DNA from: Lytechinus pictus
Taxonomy: Eukaryota; Echinodermata; Echinoidea; Temnopleuroida; Toxopneustidae
NCBI RefSeq assembly: GCF_037042905.1
Contig: NW_026974141.1
Location: forward strand, 4,890,001 to 4,954,000
Direction of reading: 5' to 3'
Length of the DNA stretch: 64,000 bases
Shown: positions 10,954 through 20,727 of the stretch, piece by piece
How the letters are laid out: every line of letters begins with the position of its first letter
How positions within the stretch are numbered: the first letter of the stretch is position 1
Translations under genes and position numbers: made by a program
The notes under the pieces: model-generated
Databases searched by the model: none
Told to the model about the DNA's origin: nothing
Seen by the model: the letters and a program-made list of their open reading frames with translations, nothing else

Positions 10954-12591
10954 ATGATGCTGTATAGAATACTTTCACTGCTATGTCTGCTGATTCTGTG
11001 TAGTCTAGGGACTGGGAGTGAATATGCAGAATCCCACAATGATGGCATCTTTTCCCCAAAAATTGAATCATGGAAATCTCATAAATACTGCGGGAAAAGA
11101 TTATGTTTTTACCCCAACTCCAACGCAACATTTCAATTGCTATTATTGCTTGCTGGAGATGTAAGTTCAAATCCAGGCCCAAATAGCAGCAATAATGAAG
11201 ACCACATAAATGCTTTGGGTGAACTCCGAACACAACCGTCACCAGAGGGCGCAACTTATGTATACGACAAGGCATCCTTGTTGGCATTTAATACAATTCA
11301 CCTACAACAACAGCGACTTAACCCTATATTATGGAGGAGACTATCTAATCTCGGTATATCTCGGAGAAAGAAAACCAGACGAAGTAGACGACCCATATTA
11401 AGAAGGACTTATCATGATAACTCACCATCTAATTCAGTTTCATCCAGTTTGCATCAATCCAAAGCTGAAGTTGACATCTCAGATAGCATCAGTGTACCAC
11501 AGGGCAATACAGTCACAGATGGGGAACGTAATCGTAGAGTACCATCAGATGATTGGGGTGAGAATCACTGTCCTCATCTTGTATCCACTACCCCCTTGAA
11601 GAATCACGATGTATCTATATATTCATTCAATGGTAGAAGCATTCGGAATAAAACTGCATCCATGCAAGCGTTCTTTCATGATCACGTGTTTGATATTATC
11701 TGTATATGTGAAACATGGCTCGATGAGGACTTCAGCACAAATGAACTTGGCTTAAATGAAGAATTTTGTATCTTTCGCAGAGATCGATCCATCAACCGTG
11801 GTGGAGGAGTTCTTGTGGGAGCTCGACCATATTTGCTGCCACAGCGAGTGTCAGAATTAGAACACCCTGACCTTGAACTCGTTATTGTTGAAATAAGTAT
11901 GAGGGAGTCGAAGTGGTTACTTTGTTCTATGTACAGACCACCAAATTCAACAAATGACTTTTTTGAGAAACTTGAATGTACTGTTGACAAGATTCAGGCA
12001 ATCGGTAATAGATACCGGGGTGTCTTATTAGTAGGGGATTTCAACATTAACTGGACTGATCACGGTAATAGGAATAGAGATAATTTTATTCGTGTGTTTG
12101 ACACTATGGAAATGACTCAATGTGTTCATGATATTACTAGACCTCGAATTGACAGCCCTCCAGAGGGAACGGTTATCGATCTTGTATTTGTTAACCGTCC
12201 AGAATTATGTCAGAGTGTTGATGTGGTAGAAAATTGTGTTGAGAGTGATCACCATGCTGTATCTATCATACTTCACGTTTGTAAACCACAACCACCAAAG
12301 TCTGTTATTCGAAGGTTCCTGTGTTATGGTAAAGGTGATTATGATCATTTGAATAATCTGCTTCACCTTGCCCCTTGGAATTTATTCATAGATGAGAAAA
12401 ATATTGACCAAAGTTGGGAAGGTTTTATGGATGTGTTTCAGGCGGCAATTAATGAATGTATCCCTTCCAAAGTACAAAAAAGTAAAAAGTTCTGTCCATG
12501 GATCGATAAGGATATAAAGCAACTGTTGTTAAAGTATACATCCAAAGAATCAAAAGTATTTTATAATGACTTTATGTGGTCATCATTGTAA
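10954..12591 (+). CDS. LINE ORF, N-terminal part: signal peptide, 2A-like motif, endonuclease
   Basis: The 545-codon frame starts at ATG 10954. Residues about 1-22 form a hydrophobic signal-peptide-like segment. Residues 68-76 are GDVSSNPGP, a 2A-like ribosome-skipping motif preceded by a Leu run, as in true 2A peptides. A basic linker (about 127-150) follows. An APE-type endonuclease spans about 218-440, with the expected Asn226 (FNGRS), Glu253 (CETWL), YRPP (327-330), GDFN (361-364) and SDH (431-433). The endonuclease nicks target DNA to prime reverse transcription. Only residues 1-525 belong to the LINE; the last 20 are read from the inserted DNA transposon, which supplies the stop. The rest of the polyprotein resumes at 16364. 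Catalytic residues look intact. Whether the E-to-S change in the 2A core (GDVSS rather than GDVES) still allows skipping is unknown. Confidence 0.9.
   Translation: MMLYRILSLLCLLILCSLGTGSEYAESHNDGIFSPKIESWKSHKYCGKRLCFYPNSNATFQLLLLLAGDVSSNPGPNSSNNEDHINALGELRTQPSPEGATYVYDKASLLAFNTIHLQQQRLNPILWRRLSNLGISRRKKTRRSRRPILRRTYHDNSPSNSVSSSLHQSKAEVDISDSISVPQGNTVTDGERNRRVPSDDWGENHCPHLVSTTPLKNHDVSIYSFNGRSIRNKTASMQAFFHDHVFDIICICETWLDEDFSTNELGLNEEFCIFRRDRSINRGGGVLVGARPYLLPQRVSELEHPDLELVIVEISMRESKWLLCSMYRPPNSTNDFFEKLECTVDKIQAIGNRYRGVLLVGDFNINWTDHGNRNRDNFIRVFDTMEMTQCVHDITRPRIDSPPEGTVIDLVFVNRPELCQSVDVVENCVESDHHAVSIILHVCKPQPPKSVIRRFLCYGKGDYDHLNNLLHLAPWNLFIDEKNIDQSWEGFMDVFQAAINECIPSKVQKSKKFCPWIDKDIKQLLLKYTSKESKVFYNDFMWSSL
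11155..11181 (+). other. 2A-like translational recoding motif
   Basis: Codes for GDVSSNPGP at residues 68-76. In 2A peptides the ribosome fails to form the final Gly-Pro bond, here between codons 75 and 76, and releases two products. Related motifs at the N-termini of sea-urchin and other invertebrate CR1/L2-type LINEs are established. The canonical D(V/I)ExNPGP has Glu where this copy has Ser, so activity is plausible but untested. Confidence 0.75.
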
Positions 12592-13221
12592 AGGGGAAGT
12601 ATTACTAATCAGATATATAACTTCACTTTTCAAAATAGTGATCAGAGATTGCAGAAATCAGCTCTCAAAAATGATTTATTTTCATGCCATATTTCTGCCT
12701 TCCACCGGTCCTCTTGCGAGCTCCAGCTGAGTGACGTCACACAATGAGCAGTGAGCAGCTGAGCTGACAGCAGCCCATTGGAGACGATCTTTCCAATCAG
12801 CGTTTTTTGCTCTTAGAATTGTTTATTCCTCTTAAGATTGGTCTTGTTATATAGATAAAAGTTTGAATTTACTGAACAGTGAAAAAAAGTGCACATTTAA
12901 CGTATTTTGGTGACCGATATTTAGCTTAGAATTTTTTTTTTTTCAAGAAATATAGGTGAATAAACAAAGCATATTTTCACGTAGAAATCACACTTGCGTC
13001 ACATTAATGTTATAGTCAATATAAAGCATAGACATTCTTCTTTATGACTGAACAAAAATTATGAAATTTCATTAAGTAGCAAAGTCAGGAATCACAAAAA
13101 AAACACGGCAATATCCATCGCGAAATGACTGAAATTGCAGTTGAATTGCCGAAGCATTATTAGGAAACAGCGGCGAGCGGACTTTCTTTCATATATCTTA
13201 AAAATGCCTTCCTGTTAGGGC

Positions 13222-13290
13222 GATGGTCTGTGGCCAAATGCGTTGGCCATTGTTTTGTCATGTGCGAGGACCCTGGTTCGAAACTCGGAT
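13222..13290 (+). repeat. tRNA-derived SINE head (Pol III promoter-like)
   Basis: The sequence from the AGGGCGATGG region to GGTTCGAAACTC resembles a tRNA-derived SINE. The GGTTCGAAAC block (about 13275-13284) is a near-consensus B box and lies at a suitable distance from a weaker A-box-like stretch. It is followed by T-rich DNA. No complete SINE body or duplication was delimited. Confidence 0.4.
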
Positions 13291-13482
13291 TTTTTTTTTC
13301 TGGGTATTTTTTTTTTATTCCTTCCCCGTCCCTACCCATCTTTTTTTTCTCTTTTTATTTTCTTGTGAAATTCTATTCAGACCTGTATTTATCAAATCTT
13401 GCTTCTTAATTGCTGCTTTTGATTTTCAAGTTCTTGATTAGATTATTTCTACTCTTATTTGGGATGGGAGGGGTACAGTTAA

Positions 13483-13812
13483 AAGTCAAGTCCACATCAA
13501 CTAAAAATTATTTGAATAGAGTGATTTCCCTTGTTGTTTTTACTCAAAACAGTCATATACACAAAACAATGATATGCAAATTAGAGTTGTCACTCACATC
13601 ACATTCGTTTCTATTTTTTGTGGCATTTTGTTTTTTATTCTTTGCAGATTTGACGATAGGAAACTCTTCATCTGATCACAATAGGTTATATTTACGGAAC
13701 TGTTAAAATAGTAATTATATAAATTTGAATCAAAGTTTTTATGAAATTTCCTGCAATATCTTGTTATTTTTCTTTAAATTCAAATGAATTTTTGATTGCG
13801 TGGACTTCTCCT
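13483..13812. mobile_element. AAGTCCACC MITE, short diverged copy
   Basis: A 330-bp relative of the elements at 1120 and 48980. It starts AAGTCAAGTCCACATC after TTAA (13479-13482) and ends GCGTGGACTTCTCCT before TTAC (a decayed TTAA). It is nested inside the 3.8-kb TTAA transposon. Confidence 0.65.
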
Positions 13813-14782
13813 TTACTCTTAATGTAGGGAATGCATAGCAAAATTTATCCAGAAACAAAATTGTCTTAGAATATGCAAATCAGTAATTGGACACATGTTC
13901 ACTTTTCTTTCATCCAGGCCACTTCCTCACATCCACCAGGCTTTCAGTCTGATGATGAACCATCACACAACATTCACAGTGCTTCACAATAAATATTTCA
14001 CTTCTGTTCATACATGCAATAAATATTGTGGAAAACAAATAAAAGGCGTACCCATATTCAAATACCGTTTAAAAGGACAAATATATTATACCTTTCGAGA
14101 AAAATCAGCACGTTAAATATCTGATAACAAAACATAATTATGGGGCACTGCAAGAAACTTATGTTCAATTGCAAATCAAGCGTAAGTCTTAAATTCAAAT
14201 TCAAGCGTAATAAGGTCGAGTTGCAATCGCAATTCAACTACATGTTTAATCAAAGGACTTTCCCTTGATTTGGGACGTGTGATTGAGTATAACATTTCTC
14301 GCAAAATGCCCTAGTAACATTAAAATTGTTCTTTCGTTTTAAATTGTGTGTTATTATTTTTGACAAGCTGTATTCCTGTCCGAGTAAAATTTCTTAGTTC
14401 TCTCCAAAACTGTGCTCAAAATTGTTTCCAAGATTGATAAAGAAATTTTTTCTTTTGTATCATTATCATTCCACAACTTGCAAACCGTAGGTCCTGGAAA
14501 GAGTGAAGAAAAAAATGGCTATATCCAAATCATAGTAAAAGGACATGATGGAATCTCCCAGATTGAGGTAGCAAGCAGAGACCAGAAGTCACCAGAGTTA
14601 GCAATTGTGCAGATCTGTGTGTAGAAGAGAGAAAAAAAGAAATAGTTTAAATAATCAAATCAAAGTATATGAATTTAATTATCGTGATGATTGATGACGT
14701 GCGGTGGCATGTAATTCCCGGTCAACAACAAATGATAGTAGGTTTAGACACCTGAAAAGTTCCACTCAGAACACTGGTGCTC
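13813..14782. other. Interior of TTAA transposon, nothing recognised
   Basis: No gene is supported. Frames of 70-73 codons at 13895-14116 and 14412-14624 carry no motif. Confidence 0.5.
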
Positions 14783-14939
14783 TACCTCAAGTGATGTTTG
14801 TGTAGGCCCCACTCCACTTCACTACCGCTACACTACCGTACATGTACGCCACACCTACCCGGGTAAGTGTGTAGCGTAGTGTAGGCTGTAGCAGTACTCC
14901 AGTAGTGAAGTGGAGACTACACGAACATCACTTGAGGTA
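14783..14939. mobile_element. Hairpin MITE (TACCTCAAG ends)
   Basis: A 157-bp almost self-complementary unit. TACCTCAAGTGATGTTTGTG on the left pairs with the complementary end at 14920-14939, and CACTTCACTAC pairs with GTAGTGAAGTG inside. A relative with the same CACTTCACTACCGCTAC arm is at 54817-54953. It is non-coding, and the transcript would fold into a long hairpin. Confidence 0.75.
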
Positions 14940-15062
14940 CGGTGCTCTCTGAGTCTCTGTGTCATTACAAAGATTGCATTTATCTTCATTGTTGAAGGCA
15001 TTACGCATACATATATGCAGCAACACTCTAATCAGAAAGAAACACCAGACTCTAATTTTGGC

Positions 15063-15678
15063 CCACCCAAGGGTTCATTACATGCCGCCGCGCACAGAAA
15101 ATTCAAGCAATAGAAGTCGTGGACCCAAGAAGTGAGATCCCAGCACGCGCGACCCACTAGTTAGAAATCCACTGCCAAACGCGGTTCATGGTTAGTATAC
15201 TAATACTAACCTCGCAATACGTACTAGTAGTATACTAATACTAACCTCGCAATACGTGTGAGTGATTTTGGCCAGGAATCAGGGTAATCACTGCTGAAAA
15301 TTTGTCTGGCTTCATGACATCGGCATCATGGTGATATAATTCTGTGTATAATAAAAACTTAAACATTCCTCTGAAACAGCAGATTTTCAGCCATGGTCCA
15401 TACCACTCAGTGCTCCTAAATAATTTAATTGCCTGCCTGAGTCCTGACCAGTTTTAGAAATCTGAAGAAAAAATCTGCTGGAATTGTGCCACTCACACGT
15501 ATTAAGTATACTAACCCCGCACCACGAACCGCGTTTGGCAGTGGATTTCTAACTAGTGGGTCGCGCGTGCTTAGCCTGGAGGCGTCTGGGATCTCACTTC
15601 TTGGGTCCACAACACACGACTTCTATGGCTTGATTTTTCTGTGCGTGGCGGCATGTAATGAACCCTTGCCTTGGGTGG
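15063..15678. mobile_element. 616-bp foldback element nested in TTAA transposon
   Basis: Starts CCACCCAAGGGTTCATTACA and ends with the complement (TGTAATGAACCCTTGCC, then TTGGGTGG). The arms continue inward for over 100 bp (for example TTAGAAATCCACTGCCAAAC at about 15160 versus its complement at about 15535). The interior carries a short tandem duplication of a TAGTATACTAATACTAACC unit (about 15186-15260). Long arms and no ORF fit a foldback or MITE element. Confidence 0.8.
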
Positions 15679-16363
15679 AATTGTACAAAAACATTATTTC
15701 TAAAATAAAAACTTTTTAATTTCAATAGTAGTTATGCCAAAATGCATGATTCTAAACTTATATCAGATCTGTATCTGTCATCTGACCTGAATGCATCGTC
15801 AGAACAAGTACAGTTTCCAAACATGCTTACCTTGACTTTTGACTGGATCAAACAGCGTAGCCTGCAACATGCATCGGGAGCAAGTGAATGGGACCGTGCA
15901 GCTTGGAGTTTTTCAATAGTTAGTAGAGCAACACAACGAAGACTGTCGAGTGAACAAAATCGATCTTTCCAGTTCACAATTCAATAAAAAAACGGGCAAA
16001 ATAACACAGTTCTGGTTCCCTTATAGTCTGAAGTTGTCGGATGTCACATTACATGAAGAAAACGGTAAATTCGGAAGATATTGAAGAGGTCAGTAAGGTG
16101 ATTCAGTGTATTATGCACAGAGGGATGATGAGCTCGATTATTGTGTGACGTCATTATTCTCGACTGTTTTCACTGCGTGAACTGTCGGTCTGGGGGGCGG
16201 CTGGGGGGCTTAGAATGGTCTCTAATAATTTCATTTCTTGCATTTCCACGACATCGATAAGACTTTTTAGTGACATATTTGTGTATAAAAAGACAAGACC
16301 TTTCCATTCATATATAATTTGTCTATAATCATCACTTTCGTGAATTTTCTTTGTGTGTATACT

Positions 16364-18274
16364 TTAAAGAAAAAACAATGCTTTAAACGTGCTCAAGCAT
16401 GTAGAGAGGCTGGAGGTAGTAGTTCTGAATTGTGGTCAAGATATAAAGAAATCAGGAATAGAGTGAAGAATATTGTCAACAAATCTTATTGGAAATATGT
16501 GAATGACTTATTTTCATTTCCAGACAATAGGAAACGTTTCTTTAGCTATATACGCTCAAAGAAACGCAACCTCCCTCCCCAAATCATTAATGTAGATGGT
16601 AAACCAACTAGCAAATCAGATGAAATAGCTAAATGTTTCTCAGATTACTTTTTATCAGTGTTTAGTGATTGTGATGTACTACCTGAAACGCCCCGACCTT
16701 GTAACTTGGCGATTCCCCCTTTGAGTTCACTAAAGATTCACTCTCGTGAAATCGCAGATCTCATTAGCAAGTTGCCCATGAATAAATCACCGAGACCCGA
16801 TAAAATCACGGCAGTTATTCTGAAGTCGGCAATTGTTCCAATCACACCTGTATTACAAAGAATATTCAATATTTCAATTTCACTTGGTAAATTGCCTTCT
16901 CAATGGAAGGATGCTCTTATTATCCCTGTCCACAAATCTGGTAGTGCATCTAATGTGTCAAATTATCGTCCAGTTGCTTTGACAAGCATCGTGTGTAAAA
17001 TGATGGAAACCTTGATTGATAATAGGATTCGAGAACATCTAGAAACATATGGATTGTTAAGCCCCAACCAGCATGGGTTTAGCCAAAAGAGGTCCTGTGT
17101 AACACAGCTAATGAATTTAACTCATACATGGTATACTGCCCTTGACAAATCTCCTACCCCAATCATTGATACTGTGTTCCTTGATTTTAGTAAGGCCTTC
17201 GACCGCATGCCCCACGACATTCTTCTTAATAAGCTCTCTGAGAATTACAATATACAAGGTAGTCTGTGGAATTGGATAAAGTCGTTTGTATCTAATCGTT
17301 ACCAGGTTGTGCAATACCGTGGTTCTTGCTCAGATCCTGCAATTGTTTCTTCTGGTATACCCCAAGGAAGTGTCCTGGGTCCGAGATTGTTTAATATGTT
17401 TATCAATGATCTAGTAAGAGTTGTCCAATCACATTGCCTGCTTTTTGCAGATGACACATTGATATATAGATTGATTAGAGACCCAGTTGAGACCAGATTC
17501 CTTCAGGAGGATCTAGATAGGGTTGTATCATGGTGTAGTCTTAACAAGATGCAGTTGAATGCCAGTAAAACCAAAGCTATGAGAATTGCTCCTCGTAAAA
17601 AGAATTTTGGTAACACTAGTTACATGATAGATGATGAGGTAATTGAACAGGTCAGTTGTATCAAGTACTTAGGGGTATTTCTCAATTCCCAGTTGAATTG
17701 GGATGACCATGTTAATCATGTTGTTTCAAGGTGTAACCGTATGCTCGGGCTCCTAACCCGTATGTCGGCTGGCCTCTCTTCACGAGCGCTTCTGACATTA
17801 TACAAGTCACTTGTGTTGCCCATCCTTGATTACGGAGTGCCAGCTTGGATGGTCTATACTCAGAATCATATTGATATGCTTGAGCACATTCAGAGAATGG
17901 CAACACGAATTATTCTCAGACAGCGACGTCAAGAGATGCCATATGACCAACGTTTGCGATTATTAAAATGGCATACGCTAAAATCTCGGAGGATTTTCTT
18001 AATGGTGTCCTTTTTTGTTAAATTGTTGTATGGTTTGATCGTTTGCGAAGTCGCAAGGGATAATATTGTAATACGTGTAAGACGTTCTGACGTAGATGTT
18101 AGATTTGTACACCTAAAGGCAAGAACAGAGAGACTCCATCAGACTGCAATTCACAGATATCCCATAGTATGGGAAGCCCTGCCCTCTGAAAGCAGAGTTG
18201 AAATAGTATCAGGAAACATTAATCATGTTCTGTGTGTCCTCAAGAGGGATATCCTTAAGTTCCAGTTAGATTAA
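16364..18274 (+). CDS. LINE ORF, C-terminal part: reverse transcriptase
   Basis: Native LINE coding resumes at the right TTAA (16364). The open frame actually starts in the transposon at 16319 and adds 15 foreign residues. In that 651-codon frame the reverse transcriptase spans about residues 155-460, with LPSQWKDA, NYRPVALTS, FLDFSKAFD (catalytic Asp), GIPQGSVLGP, FNMFIND and FADD at 376-379. A C-terminal tail (IKYLGVFLNSQLNW and a final LKRDIL) is typical of CR1/L2-group LINEs. The enzyme would copy LINE RNA at the nicked target. All catalytic motifs are intact. The domain is cut off from its own start and endonuclease only by the 3.8-kb insertion. Confidence 0.92.
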   Translation, partial: LKKKQCFKRAQACREAGGSSSELWSRYKEIRNRVKNIVNKSYWKYVNDLFSFPDNRKRFFSYIRSKKRNLPPQIINVDGKPTSKSDEIAKCFSDYFLSVFSDCDVLPETPRPCNLAIPPLSSLKIHSREIADLISKLPMNKSPRPDKITAVILKSAIVPITPVLQRIFNISISLGKLPSQWKDALIIPVHKSGSASNVSNYRPVALTSIVCKMMETLIDNRIREHLETYGLLSPNQHGFSQKRSCVTQLMNLTHTWYTALDKSPTPIIDTVFLDFSKAFDRMPHDILLNKLSENYNIQGSLWNWIKSFVSNRYQVVQYRGSCSDPAIVSSGIPQGSVLGPRLFNMFINDLVRVVQSHCLLFADDTLIYRLIRDPVETRFLQEDLDRVVSWCSLNKMQLNASKTKAMRIAPRKKNFGNTSYMIDDEVIEQVSCIKYLGVFLNSQLNWDDHVNHVVSRCNRMLGLLTRMSAGLSSRALLTLYKSLVLPILDYGVPAWMVYTQNHIDMLEHIQRMATRIILRQRRQEMPYDQRLRLLKWHTLKSRRIFLMVSFFVKLLYGLIVCEVARDNIVIRVRRSDVDVRFVHLKARTERLHQTAIHRYPIVWEALPSESRVEIVSGNINHVLCVLKRDILKFQLD

Positions 18275-18559
18275 AATATAAATTAGAATATGTCTAAAGA
18301 TCCACAACACATTATCAAGTTTCTTTTTAATTTTCTAAACTGTGTCCAATTTATTATTTCTTTATATCTTTTATCTCATTCGTTGTAAAGTTATTTATTT
18401 CCACTGTTGGCTCAATTATATTTAACCGAATATTTGTTCCTCCTGTTTTCTTTGGTTAAGTCAAACATAAGTTGGTTCCCTTTTTTTTTGTGCAACCTAC
18501 CTGTCTTGTACTATTATGTTATTCTATTTTGTAACTCTATTATGTAATGATCTTTTTTT

Positions 18560-18643
18560 CACCCAATCAGGTGTGGGAGGGAAGGCCTGTGGGCCATGGC
18601 CATTAAGTTGACCTATTCCCTACCCAGGCTACCTGGTTGGGTG
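18560..18643 (+). other. Stem-loop in LINE 3' UTR
   Basis: CACCCAATCAGGT ... GGGAGGGAA pairs with TTCCCTACCCAGG ... ACCTGGTTGGGTG, giving a long imperfect stem ahead of the 3' microsatellite. In LINEs a 3' structure of this kind commonly serves as the reverse-transcriptase recognition site; that role here is inferred. Confidence 0.6.
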
Positions 18644-18747
18644 AGAAAGGGTCTAAAAATTATTTGTATTTTTGTATTTTTTCTCAATTTTGCATTGTAC
18701 ATGCTGTTTTGTTTTTGATGAAGTGCCGAATAAAATAATAATAATAA

Positions 18748-19168
18748 TTTGTAATACGAGATTATTCTAATGTTAGAGTACTGTAACATCCGAACTGCAT
18801 GCCATCCCGGCTACGTACGTTTTGAATACATCGGCTATTTCGATTTCTAGATGCATGATACCATGCAGTTAAAGCGGTGTACGCCTGAATCATATTGATT
18901 GTATTAACTTTATTATAACGTCGACAAACAGAATTCATCAGATTCATCATCTTTATCATTACACCAATGACATGGACTTATGCACATATAGGCCTACGTC
19001 TTTTGCTTGATTGAACACTGACCCTCTCCCCCTCCCCTCCCCCATTAGAGCGAAAACAATGAAATTGCGCTCTCTCATTAATATTGATTTCGATACGGAG
19101 ATCGGGAAATGCACGCCACTAATTTACATTATTTGTATACCACTTAGAACAAAACATTTATCTAAACG
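18748..19168. other. Non-coding, nothing recognised
   Basis: Spacer between the 3' end of the LINE and a truncated LINE tail. No gene or element boundary is supported. Confidence 0.55.
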
Positions 19169-19365
19169 CTAAGGAAAAAATATAGAGAGAGAAGGAATTT
19201 CACCAAAAAATAAAGTAGTTGTACAGTTCACAGTAGGCTGTAAACAATTGAGGGGCTTCACATGCGGAGGGAAAGCTATATTTAACAAAAACGGTTTTAA
19301 CACGGATTTGAATTTCTCTCTTGAATCTGCTTGTTTAATACTTTTTGGTAGATTGTTCCAGAGTT
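19169..19365 (-). pseudogene. Truncated LINE C-terminal coding remnant
   Basis: The minus strand encodes LWNNLPKSIKQADSREKFKS followed by VLKPFLLN, the classic CR1/L2-type LINE C-terminus (a W-NSLP-SI-SF-LK-L pattern). Upstream coding is missing: at 19366 the frame runs into the palindrome-array element, which probably inserted here or truncated it. It is a non-functional fragment, about 65 codons including its stop. Confidence 0.6.
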
Positions 19366-20727
19366 GGATCCAGGGGTGGGGCAAGGGGTCCGCCCTCCCT
19401 CCTCCCCCTATTGGCGGAGCAAAAAAAGGGGGAAAGAAAGACCAAAAAAGGGAAAAGAGGGGAGAAAAAATGGTAAACATGAGAGGAGGAAAACGAGTGA
19501 ATAAATAAGATGAGGGGAAGACTTCGAAAACAATAAAAAAAAATCTTTCATGTCATTATATAAAATTTTCGCTCGTGCTTTGCGCTCGCATTACCTTTTA
19601 GGTAGTTTACCTATATGGAACTTTAAATATCAAATTTTGAAGTCAATATACATAACATATTTCAGCTCGGAAATTGAACTTTCATTTTAAAAAAGTGTTC
19701 TGTAAAAATTTCTTTTTTATTGTCTGAATATAAACATTTTCTGCTTGCGCTGCGCGCTCACAAAATTTGACTTCCAGGTACTTATTATTTTCCTGTATTC
19801 CATATACTTATAAAAATATCCCTATTCATGTCAGATTGTAAAAACGTATCAGCTAGCGCTGCATGCTTGCATTTTGATTGGTGAGTTATAAAAATTTGAA
19901 TATTAATTCTATAACAAACTACTTAAAATCTCCATTTTATGACAGTTTATCAACAATTTTCGGCTGGCGATATGCGCGCACATTGATTGTTAAAAATATA
20001 TTAACTCATGCATCTTATTCATTATTACAAAAGCGCTTTAAATTGTTCCTTTTTCAGAATGGAATATCGACAAGTTTCATCTAGCGCATTGATAGGAAGA
20101 GAAATAGGAAGACAGTCATAATTTTCATACGATAGAATAATGTTCTTAGAATGTCCCGGTCCTACATGTATGTCAAACTCAAAGTAATAATAATGAAACA
20201 TATCAGCTCCTTTTTAACTGTGATCCATATCCACTCACAATTTTCCTACAAATCTCGAATTTTCCGCTTGCGCTTCGCGCTCGCATCAATTGCTTTGTTA
20301 TATATTCAACTTTTTCATGATTACAAAAATTGCTTAGAATTTCAATTTTTCAGGTAGAAAGGTCAAAATTTTCAGCTCGCGCTTCGCGCTCGCGTTATTT
20401 GACTGTTGAAATATGTAACGTCTTCATGGCTAACTGCAATCAGCCGTTAACATATCTTTTTTTTATCAGAATGATCAAAGCGTATATTAAATTTACTCAT
20501 CTCGTTTAGGATCACAAGCATTGCCAGAATGCCATTTTAGGACAAAATACATGGAATAATAATTTTAACAATAGCTCGAGCTTCGCGCTCGCACTATTTA
20601 AATAAGGCTTATGAGATTATTTTACATTCATTTAAACAAACAAAAATCATATTTGAGCGGCTGATCGGGGGTATGTGGTTAAAAAGACCCCCCCCCCCTT
20701 TGGCGAAGGCTGGTTCCGCCCCTGCAA
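19366..20727. repeat. Decayed ~110-bp tandem array with GCGC palindrome core
   Basis: Begins with GGATCCAGGGGTGGGGC and ends with a C-run plus GGCGAAGGCTGG and TTCCGCCCC, which looks like a degenerate inverted border pair. The interior repeats an AT-rich unit carrying a core related to CTCGCGCTTCGCGCTCGC at about 19567, 19740, 19857, 19965, 20268, 20376 and 20573. Spacings are about 110 bp or nearer two units. Cores near 20268, 20376 and 20573 are best preserved. Related borders and cores occur at 50120-51561, with border fragments at 7.5 kb and 59.3-60 kb. It encodes nothing recognisable. Confidence 0.65.

Larger units (their letters stand above)
12533..16363. mobile_element. 3.8-kb TTAA DNA transposon inside the LINE frame
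   Basis: Bounded by TTAA at 12529-12532 and 16364-16367. Terminal inverted repeats read AGTATACATCCAAAGAA on the left and AGTATACACACAAAGAA on the complement of the right end. An inner inverted pair carries TGACGTCACACAAT (left near 12732-12746, right complement near 16143-16156). TTAA duplication places it with piggyBac/Kolobok-type elements. No transposase frame is present, so it is non-autonomous or decayed. The longest interior frame with any coding look is 81 codons at 15742-15987 and is unrecognised. The element carries its own guests: a tRNA-like SINE head, an AAGTCCACC MITE, a hairpin element and a 616-bp foldback. Confidence 0.88.
10616..18747 (+). mobile_element. CR1/L2-like LINE with 2A motif, split by a DNA transposon
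   Basis: A non-LTR retrotransposon of the Jockey/CR1/L2 group. A 5' region of about 340 bp precedes one long reading frame (signal peptide, 2A-like motif, APE-type endonuclease, reverse transcriptase, CR1/L2-style C-terminus). It is followed by a 3' UTR with a strong stem-loop and a terminal AATAAAATAATAATAATAA microsatellite, as in many CR1/L2 elements. The frame is broken only by a 3831-bp DNA element in a TTAA. Removing that element and one TTAA rejoins the frame with no other lesion, so this LINE copy is young or was under constraint until the insertion. The 5' boundary is approximate, because no LINE target duplication was found. Confidence 0.85.
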
